Assembly: GCF_022815725.1 (NCBI RefSeq)
Contig: NZ_JALGRF010000002.1
Span: 868,001 to 932,000 of the forward strand
DNA length: 64,000 nt
From: Streptomyces sp. APSN-46.1
GTDB lineage: Bacteria > Actinomycetota > Actinomycetes > Streptomycetales > Streptomycetaceae
Direction: 5' to 3'
Shown: in pieces, positions 37,012-46,443 of the stretch
How the letters are laid out: every line of letters begins with the position of its first letter
Numbering within the stretch: the stretch's first letter is position 1
Notes under the pieces: model-generated
What the model saw: the letters and a program-made list of their open reading frames with translations, nothing else
Told to the model about the DNA's origin: nothing
Database searches by the model: none
Translations under genes and position numbers: made by a program

Positions 37012-37680
37012 TCAGGGTGCGTTCAGCCCGAAGGTCTGGCGGCTGTTGTTGCTGGCGCCGGGGCTGTGGATGTTGTTGTTGATGGAGATGTTGTTGAACA
37101 TGGGGAGGATGCCGCTGAGGTTGATGGGCAGGATCGAGCCCCCGTTGCCCCCACCACCCCCGTTCCCGCCATCGCCGCCGTCGCACTCGCCGCCGGTGAT
37201 CCTGGTCGGATCGCTCGCCGAATCGCTGGAGCCATCAGGTTGCGCAAGGGTGGCCGTGGCCATGTTGGTGACGGCGCAGGGAGCGTCGGCGGCGACTCTG
37301 ACCTGCACGGTGAACGTGAAGGAGCTGTTGGCGGGCAGGTCGCTGGAGACGGTGCACACCACGCTCGACTGATCAGCCGCGATGCCACAATCCCACTGCC
37401 CGGCGGGCGCGGACGAGGTCACGGCGTTCACCGTGAGCCCTGTCGGAAGGTTGTCCTCGAAGACGAGGCCCTCGGTCGCGTCCTCGTTCCCCACGTTCGT
37501 CACGGTGATGAGGTAGTCGCCGAACCCTCCTCGGGCGAAGTCGCCCTCGTGGGTCTTCGTGACGCTCAGCTGCGCCTGTGCGTACGCCGGTACGGCCCCC
37601 GTGGTCAGGGGCAGCGCGACGCCCAGCCCCGTCACCGTGGCGAGGCCGACGATCCGACGAGACCACCCGTGCGTCTTCAT
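37012..37680 (-). CDS. secreted DUF11-domain protein with Gly/Asn-rich tail
   Basis: 222 residues from ATG 37680 (GGAGTGGAGAG upstream). The signal peptide ends near AVPAYAQA. One DUF11-type Ig-like repeat follows (VTKTHEGDFARGGFGDYLIT, FEDNLPTGLTVNAV) with three or four cysteines. A Gly-rich linker (about 170-190) leads to a tail INLSGILPMFNNISINNNIH ending NSRQTFGLNAP. The tail is Asn-rich and hydrophobic and might mediate surface assembly; that is inference. It is convergent with the polysaccharide cluster. Confidence 0.82.
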   Translation of the reverse strand: MKTHGWSRRIVGLATVTGLGVALPLTTGAVPAYAQAQLSVTKTHEGDFARGGFGDYLITVTNVGNEDATEGLVFEDNLPTGLTVNAVTSSAPAGQWDCGIAADQSSVVCTVSSDLPANSSFTFTVQVRVAADAPCAVTNMATATLAQPDGSSDSASDPTRITGGECDGGDGGNGGGGGNGGSILPINLSGILPMFNNISINNNIHSPGASNNSRQTFGLNAP

Positions 37681-37829
37681 GTATGGCTCTCCACTCCCGT
37701 GCGGGTCACCGCGATCCTTCACGCCGGATCTTTCCAAGCGGGGGAAGTGCCGGATCGAACCGCAGGGGGAGACACGCCTCTTTCACCCGATCGCCCTGGG
37801 AGCCGGGCCCCCGGTGGTACGGAGCGCGC

Positions 37830-38528
37830 TCAGTGCGCGTACGCGGCGAGCGAGATACCGACGTAGTGCGTGACGAAGGCCGCCAGCGTCAGGGAGTGGA
37901 AGACCTCGTGGAAGCCGAAGAAGCGGGGGGAGGGGTTGGGGCGCTTCATTCCGTAGATGACGCCGCCCGCGCTGTAGAGCAGGCCGCCGACGATGACCAG
38001 GACCAGCACCGCGATACCGCCGGCCCGCATGAAGTCGGGCAGGAAGAAGACGGCGGCCCAGCCCATCGCTATGTAGCACGGGGTGTAGAGCCAGCGCGGG
38101 GCGCCGACCCAGAAGACGCGGAAGGCGATGCCGGCCGCCGCCGCGATCCAGACCGCCCACAGCAGCGTCCGCCCGGTGGAGGGCGGGAGCAGGAGGACGG
38201 TCAGCGGGGTGTACGTGCCCGCGATGATCAGAAAGATGTTGGCGTGGTCGAGCCGCCGCAGGATCGCCTCGCCGCGCGGGCCCCATGTGCCCCGGTGGTA
38301 CACCGCGCTGACGCCGAAGAGCAGGCAGGCCGTGAGGATGTAGACCCCGCACGCCACCCGGGCCCGGGTCGAGCCGGTGAAGGCCATCAGCACCACGCCC
38401 GCGACCACCACCGCGGGGAACATCCCCGTGTGGAGCCAGCCGCGCATCAGGGGCTTGGCCTCCGGTTCCGGATCCGGTTCTGGTTCCGGCAAGGCCGTGG
38501 CGGCGGCTTCAGAAGTCATGCACGTCAT
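37830..38528 (-). CDS. hemolysin III / PAQR-family membrane protein
   Basis: 232 residues with seven membrane segments. The family histidines and acids are visible: VYHRGTWGPR, RRLDHANIFLIIAGTYTPL and, near the end, FHEVFHSLTLAAFVTHYVG. These probably bind zinc as in PAQR receptors. The N-terminal tail is acidic and Pro/Glu-repetitive (EPEPDPEPEAK). The start is ATG 38528 with GTAGG upstream; ATG 38519 is an alternative. Function in Streptomyces is unproved; the hemolysin name comes from a Bacillus relative. Confidence 0.9.
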   Translation of the reverse strand: MTCMTSEAAATALPEPEPDPEPEAKPLMRGWLHTGMFPAVVVAGVVLMAFTGSTRARVACGVYILTACLLFGVSAVYHRGTWGPRGEAILRRLDHANIFLIIAGTYTPLTVLLLPPSTGRTLLWAVWIAAAAGIAFRVFWVGAPRWLYTPCYIAMGWAAVFFLPDFMRAGGIAVLVLVIVGGLLYSAGGVIYGMKRPNPSPRFFGFHEVFHSLTLAAFVTHYVGISLAAYAH

Positions 38529-38739
38529 GCTACCTACGGGTCCGTAGCTTTCTGGTAGTCCTCTTTACGGAAGATTGACGGGAGTGGCGATGCTCACGTG
38601 AGAGGCCCTCTGGACATATGCGCACACGCACCGGATGATCAGATGAGTGCGGTCGGCACCGGATGAGCGGAGCGCGAAGCGTCCGGGTCGCAGCCCCCAC
38701 GGGGCAAACACCAAACACACCCCTCGACAAGGAGCAATC

Positions 38740-40587
38740 GTGGCGCGCGACAACGCGGCTCCCACCACTTCCGTCCCGCCGTCCCACCAGGAGCTGATCT
38801 CCTGGGTGGACGAGATCGCAGCCCTCACCCAGCCGGACCGCGTCGTCTGGTGCGACGGTTCCGAGGGCGAGTACGAGCGCCTGTGCGAGGAGCTCGTCGC
38901 CAAGGGCACGTTCAAGAAGCTCGACGAGACGAAGCGCCCGAACTCGTACTACGCCGCCTCCGACCCCTCCGACGTCGCGCGCGTCGAGGACCGGACCTTC
39001 ATCTGCTCCGAGAAGGCCGAGGACGCGGGCCCCACGAACCACTGGAAGGCTCCTTCCGAAATGAAGGAGATCTTCGCCGGGCAGGAAGGCATCTTCCGCG
39101 GCTCCATGAAGGGCCGGACGATGTACGTCGTCCCGTTCTGCATGGGCCCCCTCGGCTCCGAGCTCTCCGCGATCGGCGTCGAGATCACCGACTCCGCCTA
39201 CGTCGCGGTCGCCATGCGCACCATGACCCGCATGGGCAAGGCCGTCCTGGACGAGCTCGGCACCGACGGCTTCTTCGTCAAGGCCGTCCACACCCTCGGC
39301 GCTCCGCTCGCCGAGGGCGAGGCCGACGTCCCGTGGCCGTGCAACACCACCAAGTACATCTCGCACTTCCCCGAGACCCGCGAGATCTGGTCCTACGGGT
39401 CCGGCTACGGCGGCAACGCCCTGCTCGGCAAGAAGTGCTACGCCCTGCGCATCGCGTCCGTCATGGCCCGCGACGAGGGCTGGCTCGCGGAGCACATGCT
39501 GATCCTCAAGCTCACCCCGCCGCAGGGTGAGGCGAAGTACGTCGCGGCGGCGTTCCCCTCCGCCTGCGGCAAGACCAACCTGGCCATGCTGGAGCCCACG
39601 ATCCCCGGCTGGACGGTCGAGACCATCGGCGACGACATCGCCTGGATGCGCTTCGGCGCGGACGGTCGCCTGTACGCGATCAACCCCGAGGCAGGCTTCT
39701 TCGGCGTCGCGCCCGGCACCGGCGAGCACACCAACGCCAACGCCATGAAGACGATGTACGCGAACACCGTCTTCACCAACGTCGCGCTCACCCCGGACGG
39801 CTCCGACGTCTGGTGGGAGGGCATGACCGAAGAGGCGCCCGCGCACCTCATCGACTGGAAGGGCAACGACTGGACTCCGGAGTCGGCCCAGACAGAAAAT
39901 GGATACAGCCCGGCGGCCCACCCCAACGCCCGCTTCGCCGTCCCGGCCTCCCAGTGCCCGACGATCGCCCCCGAGTGGGAGGACCCCAAGGGCGTCCCGA
40001 TCTCCGCGATCCTCTTCGGCGGCCGCCGCGCCTCCGCGGTCCCGCTGGTCACCGAGTCCTTCGACTGGAACCACGGCGTCTTCATCGGCTCGAACATCGC
40101 CTCCGAGAAGACCGCCGCCGCCGAGGGCAAGGTCGGCGAGCTGCGCCGCGACCCGTTCGCCATGCTGCCGTTCTGCGGCTACAACATGGGCGACTACATG
40201 GCCCACTGGATCAAGGTCGGCGCCCGTGCCGACCAGGCCAAGCTCCCGAAGATCTACTACGTGAACTGGTTCCGCAAGAACGACGCGGGCAAGTTCGTGT
40301 GGCCGGGCTTCGGCGAGAACAGCCGCGTCCTGAAGTGGATCGTGGACCGCCTCGACGGCAAGGCCGAGGGCGTCGAGACCCCCATCGGCATCCTCCCGAC
40401 CGTCGACTCCCTGGACACCGACGGCCTGGACATCCCGGCCGAGGACCTGGAGCTCCTCCTCACCGTCGACAAGGAGGTCTGGCGCGACGAGGCCTCCCTG
40501 GTCCCCGAGCACCTGAACACCTACGGCGACCACACTCCGAAGGAGCTGTGGGACCAGTACCACGCCCTGGTCGAGCGGCTCGGCTGA
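38740..40587 (+). CDS. pckG: phosphoenolpyruvate carboxykinase (GTP)
   Basis: A 615-residue GTP-dependent PEPCK (oxaloacetate + GTP to PEP + CO2 + GDP), the gluconeogenic/anaplerotic node in actinobacteria. The P-loop SACGKTN has the reactive Cys276 and Lys278. Other family segments are [41 protein letters not shown] and [14 protein letters not shown]. The start is GTG 38740 with AAGGAG six bases upstream. It is divergent from the hemolysin III gene across a 211-base promoter region. Confidence 0.97.
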   Translation: MARDNAAPTTSVPPSHQELISWVDEIAALTQPDRVVWCDGSEGEYERLCEELVAKGTFKKLDETKRPNSYYAASDPSDVARVEDRTFICSEKAEDAGPTNHWKAPSEMKEIFAGQEGIFRGSMKGRTMYVVPFCMGPLGSELSAIGVEITDSAYVAVAMRTMTRMGKAVLDELGTDGFFVKAVHTLGAPLAEGEADVPWPCNTTKYISHFPETREIWSYGSGYGGNALLGKKCYALRIASVMARDEGWLAEHMLILKLTPPQGEAKYVAAAFPSACGKTNLAMLEPTIPGWTVETIGDDIAWMRFGADGRLYAINPEAGFFGVAPGTGEHTNANAMKTMYANTVFTNVALTPDGSDVWWEGMTEEAPAHLIDWKGNDWTPESAQTENGYSPAAHPNARFAVPASQCPTIAPEWEDPKGVPISAILFGGRRASAVPLVTESFDWNHGVFIGSNIASEKTAAAEGKVGELRRDPFAMLPFCGYNMGDYMAHWIKVGARADQAKLPKIYYVNWFRKNDAGKFVWPGFGENSRVLKWIVDRLDGKAEGVETPIGILPTVDSLDTDGLDIPAEDLELLLTVDKEVWRDEASLVPEHLNTYGDHTPKELWDQYHALVERLG

Positions 40588-40615
40588 GCCCGAGCCCGGC
40601 CAAGGGCGCATGAAC

Positions 40616-40644
40616 GTGGGAGCCCCCGACCAAGCGGTTCCCAC
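40616..40644. terminator. possible terminator between pckG and the 40672 gene
   Basis: Stem GTGGGA (40616-40621)/TCCCAC (40639-40644) with a 17-base loop in the gap between convergent genes. Weak but well placed. Confidence 0.4.
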
Positions 40645-40671
40645 CGCAGCACCGGCCAAAAGTGATACCTG

Positions 40672-41286
40672 TCAGGAGCGTCCGCGCTCCTCCAGGTAGG
40701 TCGTGTGCGTCTGCTGACGGCGGGCCTCTGCTTCGCGGAGGTCCGCCGTCAGGCGTTCCGCCTCCTCGTACAGCAGGTCCAGCTGCCGCTCCAGGTGGCG
40801 CTCCGGGGACTCCCCGCCCGGCGTGAGCCGGTTCCACCAGCGCGTCCGGTGGTACGTGTCCACGCACTCCGGGACATCCAGCCGGATCGTCCGCGACAGC
40901 GCGTGCACCGCCTCCGGCTCGGTGGCCAGGACCTCCGCCACCCAGCCCGGCTCCAGCAGCGCCCCGTACAGCTCCATCAGCTCCGCCAGCCGGCCGGCGG
41001 CCGCCGCCGGCAGCTCCACCTCCGCCAGGTACTCCTGGAGCAGCCCGAACTGCTCCCGTACCAGACCCAGCCGGGCCTGCGGATCATCGAACTCCGGAGG
41101 GGCAACCCGCTCCGGCGGGGCGATCAGCGCGCCCGCGCCGTACAGGCCGGCCACCACCACCGGCCAGTACGTGCCCGCCAGGCCGGTGACGGTCAGGCCC
41201 AGCCCGGCGACGCCGCAGGCGCAGCCGGCCAGGTTCTTCTTCGATTCCAGGTAGCCGAGCACCTTGTGGGGTCTACTGGTAGCCAC
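40672..41286 (-). CDS. helical membrane-associated protein, end of the TelA operon
   Basis: 204 residues. Two adjacent hydrophobic helices near the N-terminus (AGCACGVAGLGLTVTGLAGTY, then PVVVAGLYGAGALI) and a long helical, Glu/Leu-rich C-terminal part ending in a coiled coil (LYEEAERLTADLREAEARRQ). ATG 41286 lies inside the end of the VWA gene (overlap about 14 bases), so the gene is the last member of that operon. No named family; probably a scaffold at the membrane for the TelA/VWA proteins. Confidence 0.8.
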   Translation of the reverse strand: MATSRPHKVLGYLESKKNLAGCACGVAGLGLTVTGLAGTYWPVVVAGLYGAGALIAPPERVAPPEFDDPQARLGLVREQFGLLQEYLAEVELPAAAAGRLAELMELYGALLEPGWVAEVLATEPEAVHALSRTIRLDVPECVDTYHRTRWWNRLTPGGESPERHLERQLDLLYEEAERLTADLREAEARRQQTHTTYLEERGRS

Positions 41287-42979
41287 GGATCTCCTCGAAG
41301 GCTCCGTCCAGGGAACTGTTCCCGTCGGTCGCGTCGAACAGGTGCCCGCCGGTCAGTTCGGCGATGTGCGTGAGCTCCTTGCGGTCCGAGTCCCCGAACA
41401 CCACCGCGAAGACCGGCGTGTGCTTCTGGCCCTCCGGCAGCGAGGCGTAGAAGGAGTCGAAGGCCTTCACCTCGTCGTCGCTCTTCCCGTCCGTCATCAG
41501 CACGATCGAGGTGAACGCGTCCCCGCTGCCCTTCCCCAGGTGCTCGTACGCCGCCTTCAGGCTGCCGTACACCGCCGTACCGCCCTCCGGCCGCAGCGAC
41601 TTCACATCACCCCGGATCGCGTCCAGCGCCGGCCCGGGATCGCCCGGCTCGACGACGTGCGTCAGCACCTTCTTCACCTTGTCGCCGAAGGGCAGCAGCG
41701 TGACCTCCTCGCGGTCGCGGAACCGCTGCCCGGTTCCCGAACCGCCCGTGCCCGTCAGCTCCGTGAGCGCCGACTTCAGCCGCCCGATCCGGTCCTCCTC
41801 CGCCATCGAGCCGGAGGTGTCCAGGACGTAGACCGTGCGCGAGGGACGCCGCAGCTCGTTCTCGTACGAGGACAGCAGCCCGTCCGCGACCGACCGGGTG
41901 CCGGGGAACGGCAGCTCGCGCCGCTTCTCGGCGTCCAGCCCGTCCGCGGGAGTCACCCCGGCCGCGACCGGCCGGCGCAGCGTCCGGTCGGTGATCGCCT
42001 TCTGGGCCTCCGCGCCGCGCAGGTAGTCCGTCAGCGCCCGGCCCGACTCGCGGGCCCCGGCGGGGGCCGAGGTCAGCAGGGTCAGCGGATAGTGCGCCGT
42101 GACCACCCCGTCCTTCGGCCGGATCACCGTCAGGTTCGTCTTCGCGTCCCGGTTCATGGACAGCAGCACCGACTCGTAGTTCACCAGCGCGTCCACGTCC
42201 CCGCGCTTGCCGTACGCGGTCGCCAGCCAGCCGGAGGAGCCCGAGGTCAGCTTCTGCCCGGCGAAGAACTCCTTCAGCTTGGGCCGGGCCGTCCGCACGT
42301 CGGCGTCGGTCAGCGCCGCTTGGGCGCCCGACAGCCCCGACGCCACCGAGACCAGCGCGGAGAAACCGGAGTTGGAGCGCACCGGATCCGTCATCCCGTA
42401 CGTCAGCTTCCCGCCGGCGACCGCCTCGTGCACCGCCGACCAGGTCACCTCCCCGGGCGTCCACCCCAGCCGGGACAGCGCCTCCGGCCGCACGCCGAGG
42501 GCGACGGGCGAGGACATCACCGGCGTCTCGTTGGCGAGCTTCCCGGCGGCCTCGGGCCGCAGCCGCAGGTAGTCGTTGGAGGACAGCCAGATCGCGTCGT
42601 ACTTGCCGTCGGCCTTCCCCGAGGCGATCTGCTCGACCGCGTCGAGGGTCCCGGACGAGGTCAGCTCGACCGTGACCCCGGTGGCCTTCTTGGCCTGATC
42701 CAGCACTGGCCGCATGTCGGCCAGCTCACTGGAGGCCAGCACCCGCAGGGTGCCTTCCTTGTAGGCGGTGGGCTTCGGACCGTCGGGCGAGTCGGCGGTG
42801 CAGCCGCTCGCGCCCACGAGCACGGCGAGGGCGACAATCCAGCCCCGCCTACTCAGCCTCGCCGGCGTTTGAGGCGCGGGGGTCTGGGGGCGGAGCCCCC
42901 CACGCGGCGGAGCCGCATATTCGGTACGTCGGGAAGGGGCGGGGTGGGGAAGGGCCCCGCGCAGCGGACGCCCGCTCAC
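41273..42979 (-). CDS. substrate-binding and von Willebrand A domain lipoprotein
   Basis: 568 residues from GTG 42979, which overlaps the TelA stop. The lipobox VGASGC is preceded by a hydrophobic segment and by about 45 residues read from a dispersed repeat (GLRPQTPAPQTPARLSRRGW). An extracellular solute-binding-like domain follows (TLRVLASSELADMRPVLDQA). Then comes a VWA domain with the metal-ion motif DTSGSMAEED and later VLMTDGKSDDE. Such fused proteins probably bind a ligand or partner metal-dependently at the cell surface. Its neighbours are a TelA protein and another binding protein. Confidence 0.85.
   Translation of the reverse strand: MSGRPLRGALPHPAPSRRTEYAAPPRGGLRPQTPAPQTPARLSRRGWIVALAVLVGASGCTADSPDGPKPTAYKEGTLRVLASSELADMRPVLDQAKKATGVTVELTSSGTLDAVEQIASGKADGKYDAIWLSSNDYLRLRPEAAGKLANETPVMSSPVALGVRPEALSRLGWTPGEVTWSAVHEAVAGGKLTYGMTDPVRSNSGFSALVSVASGLSGAQAALTDADVRTARPKLKEFFAGQKLTSGSSGWLATAYGKRGDVDALVNYESVLLSMNRDAKTNLTVIRPKDGVVTAHYPLTLLTSAPAGARESGRALTDYLRGAEAQKAITDRTLRRPVAAGVTPADGLDAEKRRELPFPGTRSVADGLLSSYENELRRPSRTVYVLDTSGSMAEEDRIGRLKSALTELTGTGGSGTGQRFRDREEVTLLPFGDKVKKVLTHVVEPGDPGPALDAIRGDVKSLRPEGGTAVYGSLKAAYEHLGKGSGDAFTSIVLMTDGKSDDEVKAFDSFYASLPEGQKHTPVFAVVFGDSDRKELTHIAELTGGHLFDATDGNSSLDGAFEEIRGYQ
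42838..42912. repeat. dispersed palindromic repeat, copy B
   Basis: The core CCGGCGTTTGAGG is at 42862-42874 with the GCGCGGGGGTCTGGGGGCGG arm. It lies inside the 5' part of the VWA-lipoprotein frame and is translated there. Confidence 0.75.
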
Positions 42980-44172
42980 AGCGCACCACCCTCCAACGCG
43001 GAGGCGGTCCGCGTCCGCGCGAGATACGCCGACGCAGTCTGAAGCTCCCCCGTCAGGGACTCCACGGTCGCGGCCATGTTCTCGGTGGCCTGCACCTTGA
43101 ACGTGTCGATCGCGTCGAGCGTCTTGTAGATCTGCGCGAACGCGGTCCGCAGGGTCTCCGCACCCACCGCCGGATCGGCCGCGATCCGCTGAATCTCGCC
43201 GCTCTGCGTGGACAGCATCTCCGCGTTGCCCCGGATCAGGTCCTCCGTGGTGTCGCGGAGCGTGTTGACCTGCTCGATCACCTTGCGCTGGCTGTCCAGC
43301 GCCGAGGCCAGCATCACGGCGATCCGCAGCGCGGACACCGTCGTGGTGGCGGCCCGGTCCACGCCCTTGATCAGCTCGTCGTTGTTGCGCCGGACCACGT
43401 CCATCGCCAGGTAGCCCTGCGCGCACACGGCCAGCTGGGTCAGCAGGTCCTGGTGCTTCTGGCGGACCGGGAAGAGCACGTCCGCCCGCATCGCGTCCGC
43501 CCGCTGAGGGTCGGAGAGCTCGGCCTCGGAGATCCGCTGCTCGACGGCCGTGTCCAGCGCCTCGGTGAGGACGGCGTACTCCTGGAGCTTGCCCATCGTC
43601 TCCCACAGGCGGGCCCGTTCGGTGTGCAGGGCGGCGTTGTCCCGGCGCAGCTCGTCCTGGCCGCCGCGCAGTGCGCCCACGATCCGGTTGAGGGTGGCCT
43701 GCGAGGAGGCGTACTTGGCCACGTGGTCACGGAACCTGTTGCCGCCCGGCAGCTTCGCGAGCAGCTTGCGGGCCCCCTTCGCGGGCGTGTCCCGCGGGTC
43801 GAGGTCCTCGACGGTCCGGCGCAGCTCGACGAGCGACCCGGCGACCCGGGCCTGCGCGTCGCCGCCCCCGTCCGAGCCGAGGGACCGTACGGCCCGCTCC
43901 AGCATCCGGTTGGACTGCTGGGCGGCGCCCCGGATGTCGGCGGCGCCGAGTCCGGCGATCTCCCCGATGCGGGTGGCGAACTCGGGGGAGCGGGTGTCGA
44001 TCCCGGCGAGCGAGCCGACGTACTCCCCGGCCCGGCGGGCCATCTCCTCGCGCACGCCGTCCTGGAGCGGAACCAGGCCGGATGCCTGCTCCCGCTTGAC
44101 GGGGGCGACGGGTTCGGGAGCGGTGAGGACGAGCGGGGCGTCGTTTCCGTCGGCGGTTGGCGTCATTGTCAT
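42976..44172 (-). CDS. toxic anion resistance (TelA/KlaA) family protein
   Basis: 398 residues, soluble and almost wholly alpha-helical. The TelA features are the segment YASSQATLNRIVGALRGGQD, the LRRDNAALHTERARLWETMG helix, LTQLAVCAQGYLAMDVVRRN and the C-terminal VQATENMAATVESLTGELQT. TelA proteins are linked to tellurite and other membrane stresses, but their biochemistry is unknown. The preceding gene (binding protein) ends 13 bases upstream of its start; the next one overlaps its stop. The four genes form one leftward operon. Confidence 0.9.
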   Translation of the reverse strand: MTMTPTADGNDAPLVLTAPEPVAPVKREQASGLVPLQDGVREEMARRAGEYVGSLAGIDTRSPEFATRIGEIAGLGAADIRGAAQQSNRMLERAVRSLGSDGGGDAQARVAGSLVELRRTVEDLDPRDTPAKGARKLLAKLPGGNRFRDHVAKYASSQATLNRIVGALRGGQDELRRDNAALHTERARLWETMGKLQEYAVLTEALDTAVEQRISEAELSDPQRADAMRADVLFPVRQKHQDLLTQLAVCAQGYLAMDVVRRNNDELIKGVDRAATTTVSALRIAVMLASALDSQRKVIEQVNTLRDTTEDLIRGNAEMLSTQSGEIQRIAADPAVGAETLRTAFAQIYKTLDAIDTFKVQATENMAATVESLTGELQTASAYLARTRTASALEGGAL

Positions 44173-44184
44173 CGTGTGGTCCCC

Positions 44185-45258
44185 CTAGCCCTTGGCGCGC
44201 GCGGCCAGCGCCATCAGGATCTTGACGGTGGGAGCGCCGACCTGGCGGATGCCGGTCAGTCCCGGGTTGAGGTAGGCGGCGTGCGGCGCGGTCGCGGCGG
44301 TGAACTCGGCGACCCCCTCCTGCGGGCGGAACCCGTGGCGGACGGCCAGCTCGCGCAGCTTCGGGTCGGTGGCGAGCAGGCTGCCGAGTTCCCTGGCCCG
44401 GTCGCTGATCGGCACGAAGGTGTGCGGGGAGTTCACGGTGGTGTCCGGGTAGAGGACGACCATCTCGCCCGGGTCCTGCCTCCGGAGCAGCAGCGAGGCC
44501 ACTTGCGATTCGTACGCCAGGATGAGCGGTTCGCCGCTGCCGCTGATGAAGGCCCGGAACGGGTCGTCGGTGCTGGGCTCCAGGGCACCCTGTACGGAGA
44601 TCAGCTTGTGCATCAGGGGGGCGGTGCGTTCGATCCCGGCTTCGTCGGCGACGACGTTGAGGTGGTTGGCGACATTGGAGGTCGCGGCGAGGTAGAGCGC
44701 GCCGGAGTTGGAGGTCGCCGGGTCGGTGGTCTTGATGAACACCGTGCCGGTCAGTTCGGGATGGGGCGCGCTGCCCTGGAGCTGCTGCCAGGTGCGGTCC
44801 TCGCCGGCGGCCTTCAGGTAGGGGCCCATCAGGAGCGTGCCGGAGTTCTTGCCGGTCATCTTGGCGAGGCCGTTGTCGGTCAGCACCTTGGCCGCGCCCG
44901 GCCGGGCGATGACGACGAGTGGCGAGAAGAAGGGCTTGGCGTTCTGGGCGCCCTTGACGCCGGCCGCCGCCTCGATCTCCTTGGCGGGTTCACTGCTGCT
45001 GGGGAAGGCGAAGTCGAACTCCTTGAGGGCGAGCTGGTCCATCGCCCAGGAGCCCGAGGTCTCCGTCTTCACGGTGTAGCCCTTGTCCGCAAGGGCCTTG
45101 ACGACGTCAGGATCGCGGAAGTACTCCGACTTCTCCGATCCGATGACGCCACGCACGGTCTTCGTTGCCGTGCCCTCTGGTCCCTGGCCCCCGATGACGA
45201 CGGCGATCACGCCACCGATCAGGAGGACCGCCAGAGCGATTCCGAGGATGCGTCTCAC
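44185..45258 (-). CDS. membrane-anchored substrate-binding protein, first gene of the TelA operon
   Basis: About 357 residues. It starts with one signal-anchor (ILGIALAVLLIGGVIAVVIG) and then a periplasmic-binding-like domain (VRGVIGSEKSEYFRDPDVVK, LKEFDFAFPSSSEPAKEIEA, FISGSGEPLILAYESQVASL). I place the start at GTG 45258 because a palindrome covers the alternative GTG 45285; neither has a good ribosome site. It resembles the binding half of the VWA protein two genes on. It heads the operon with TelA, the VWA lipoprotein and the helical membrane protein. Confidence 0.85.
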   Translation of the reverse strand: MRRILGIALAVLLIGGVIAVVIGGQGPEGTATKTVRGVIGSEKSEYFRDPDVVKALADKGYTVKTETSGSWAMDQLALKEFDFAFPSSSEPAKEIEAAAGVKGAQNAKPFFSPLVVIARPGAAKVLTDNGLAKMTGKNSGTLLMGPYLKAAGEDRTWQQLQGSAPHPELTGTVFIKTTDPATSNSGALYLAATSNVANHLNVVADEAGIERTAPLMHKLISVQGALEPSTDDPFRAFISGSGEPLILAYESQVASLLLRRQDPGEMVVLYPDTTVNSPHTFVPISDRARELGSLLATDPKLRELAVRHGFRPQEGVAEFTAATAPHAAYLNPGLTGIRQVGAPTVKILMALAARAKG

Positions 45259-45272
45259 GGGTGCAGCGTGCT

Positions 45273-45293
45273 CGCGGAAACCCACATTCCGCG
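45273..45293 (-). promoter_or_regulatory. palindrome at the TelA operon start
   Basis: CGCGGAA (45273-45279) and TTCCGCG (45287-45293) form a perfect 7-bp inverted repeat with a 7-base spacer, overlapping the upstream possible start codon. A candidate operator. Confidence 0.4.
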
Positions 45294-45396
45294 ATGACTT
45301 GAATGAACGTCAGGTGTCCAGGCGGTCCCACTTCGAAATGCTGTGTGAGTCCGTGGGTGCTGGTGGGCGGGGCGGGAGGCCGGGAGGATCGTCGCC

Positions 45397-45807
45397 ATGG
45401 GCGTGAGCGCGTTGAAGTGGCAGGGCTGGCTGGTCGGGCTGGTGGTACTGGCCGGTCTGCTGGTGTTCGCCCCGCTGGGGCTGTACGTATGGGCCAGCGG
45501 CGACCCGCCGCCGTCGGCGGTACCGCCCGCGGTGGCGGAGTCGGTACGGGTCACCGGATGCCGAATCGATCCGGCAAGCCGCCGGGTGGTGGCCGGAGTC
45601 GAGGCGAGCGGCCAGGGCTCGTACGTGGTCACGGTGGAGTTCCGCGACAGCGAGGACCCGCAGCCGGGAACCCGGTCGGCGCAGTCCCTGGTGAAGATCC
45701 CGGGCGTCACCCCCGCCACCCCCGAACAAGCCGAAGCCATCGGCCCCATCTGGCCCCCGGCCACCACCCCCTGGTGCGGCATCGCCGATTACAGCCTCGC
45801 CGACTAA
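45397..45807 (+). CDS. small membrane-anchored hypothetical protein
   Basis: 136 residues. One N-terminal membrane segment (WLVGLVVLAGLLVFAPLGLY) and an extracytoplasmic domain with two cysteines (VTGCRIDPAS, PWCGIADY). It is divergent from the TelA operon. I recognise no domain. A dispersed repeat begins at its stop codon. Confidence 0.75.
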   Translation: MGVSALKWQGWLVGLVVLAGLLVFAPLGLYVWASGDPPPSAVPPAVAESVRVTGCRIDPASRRVVAGVEASGQGSYVVTVEFRDSEDPQPGTRSAQSLVKIPGVTPATPEQAEAIGPIWPPATTPWCGIADYSLAD

Positions 45808-45866
45808 TTCAGCCTCGCCGGCGTTTGAGGCGCGGGGGTACGGGGCGGAGCCCCGGCAGTGACCCG
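45806..45866. repeat. dispersed palindromic repeat, copy C
   Basis: The core CCGGCGTTTGAGG is at 45818-45830 followed by CGCGGGGGTACGGGGCGGAG and CCCC, just past a gene end. Confidence 0.75.
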
Positions 45867-45926
45867 CACCCGCGGGCCCCGGTAAGCGACCCCGCAGGGG
45901 ACATGGCTCCCGGTCCGGAGCCTCCG

Positions 45927-45945
45927 CGGCCCCGGACCGGGGCCG
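45927..45945. terminator. hairpin between convergent genes
   Basis: CGGCCCC (45927-45933)/GGGGCCG (45939-45945), 5-base loop, directly at the end of the leftward 130-aa gene. Confidence 0.55.
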
Positions 45946-46338
45946 TCAGAGGGCGCCGGCCAGGCCGACGGAGCGGAGCGCGGCGGCGTGCGCGTCCATC
46001 CGCTCGGCGGCGAGGATCGCGGCGGCGGTGTCGGCCCGGGAGGCGGCGACGAGCAGCGCGCGGGCGGCGTGGTCGTGTGCCCGCTGGTGCAGGGCGGCGA
46101 TGTCCCCGCCGGGGCCGTGCGGCGCGCGGACGGGCTGCGCCCCGCGCAGCCGCGCCACCTGGGCGGCGATCCGGTCGCCGCTCTCGACGAGCCCGAGCTC
46201 GTCGGTGACGGCGAGCAGGGCCGCCAAATGCCCGGCGAGCTGCATGTCCAGGGCTTCGCCGCGGCTGCGGTGGGGATAGTCGGCGCGGCTGTCACCCATG
46301 CGGTGGACGACCGACTTGGTGCGGATCGGCTCGTACAT
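45946..46338 (-). CDS. conserved actinobacterial hypothetical protein (SCO4983-like)
   Basis: 130 residues starting MYEPIRTKSVVHRMGDSRAD. A short conserved head and then an all-helical, Ala-rich body (MQLAGHLAALLAVTDELGLV, LHQRAHDHAARALLVAASRA). From memory it matches the small protein encoded beside the aminotransferase in S. coelicolor (SCO4983); not verified. Function unknown. The same-strand aminotransferase lies about 100 bases downstream. Confidence 0.8.
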   Translation of the reverse strand: MYEPIRTKSVVHRMGDSRADYPHRSRGEALDMQLAGHLAALLAVTDELGLVESGDRIAAQVARLRGAQPVRAPHGPGGDIAALHQRAHDHAARALLVAASRADTAAAILAAERMDAHAAALRSVGLAGAL

Positions 46339-46443
46339 GAGGAGGCCTCCTGCGTGGTCAGGAGGCCATCCTACATTGGATCGGTTCTAAAGTTGAGGCG
46401 CATCCGAATATGAGACGGCGACTGGCTGAGTGTGGCCGGCCGG

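Noticed and set aside
38530..40659. A 709-codon minus-strand frame
   Set aside because: Antisense of pckG, which has full catalytic motifs.
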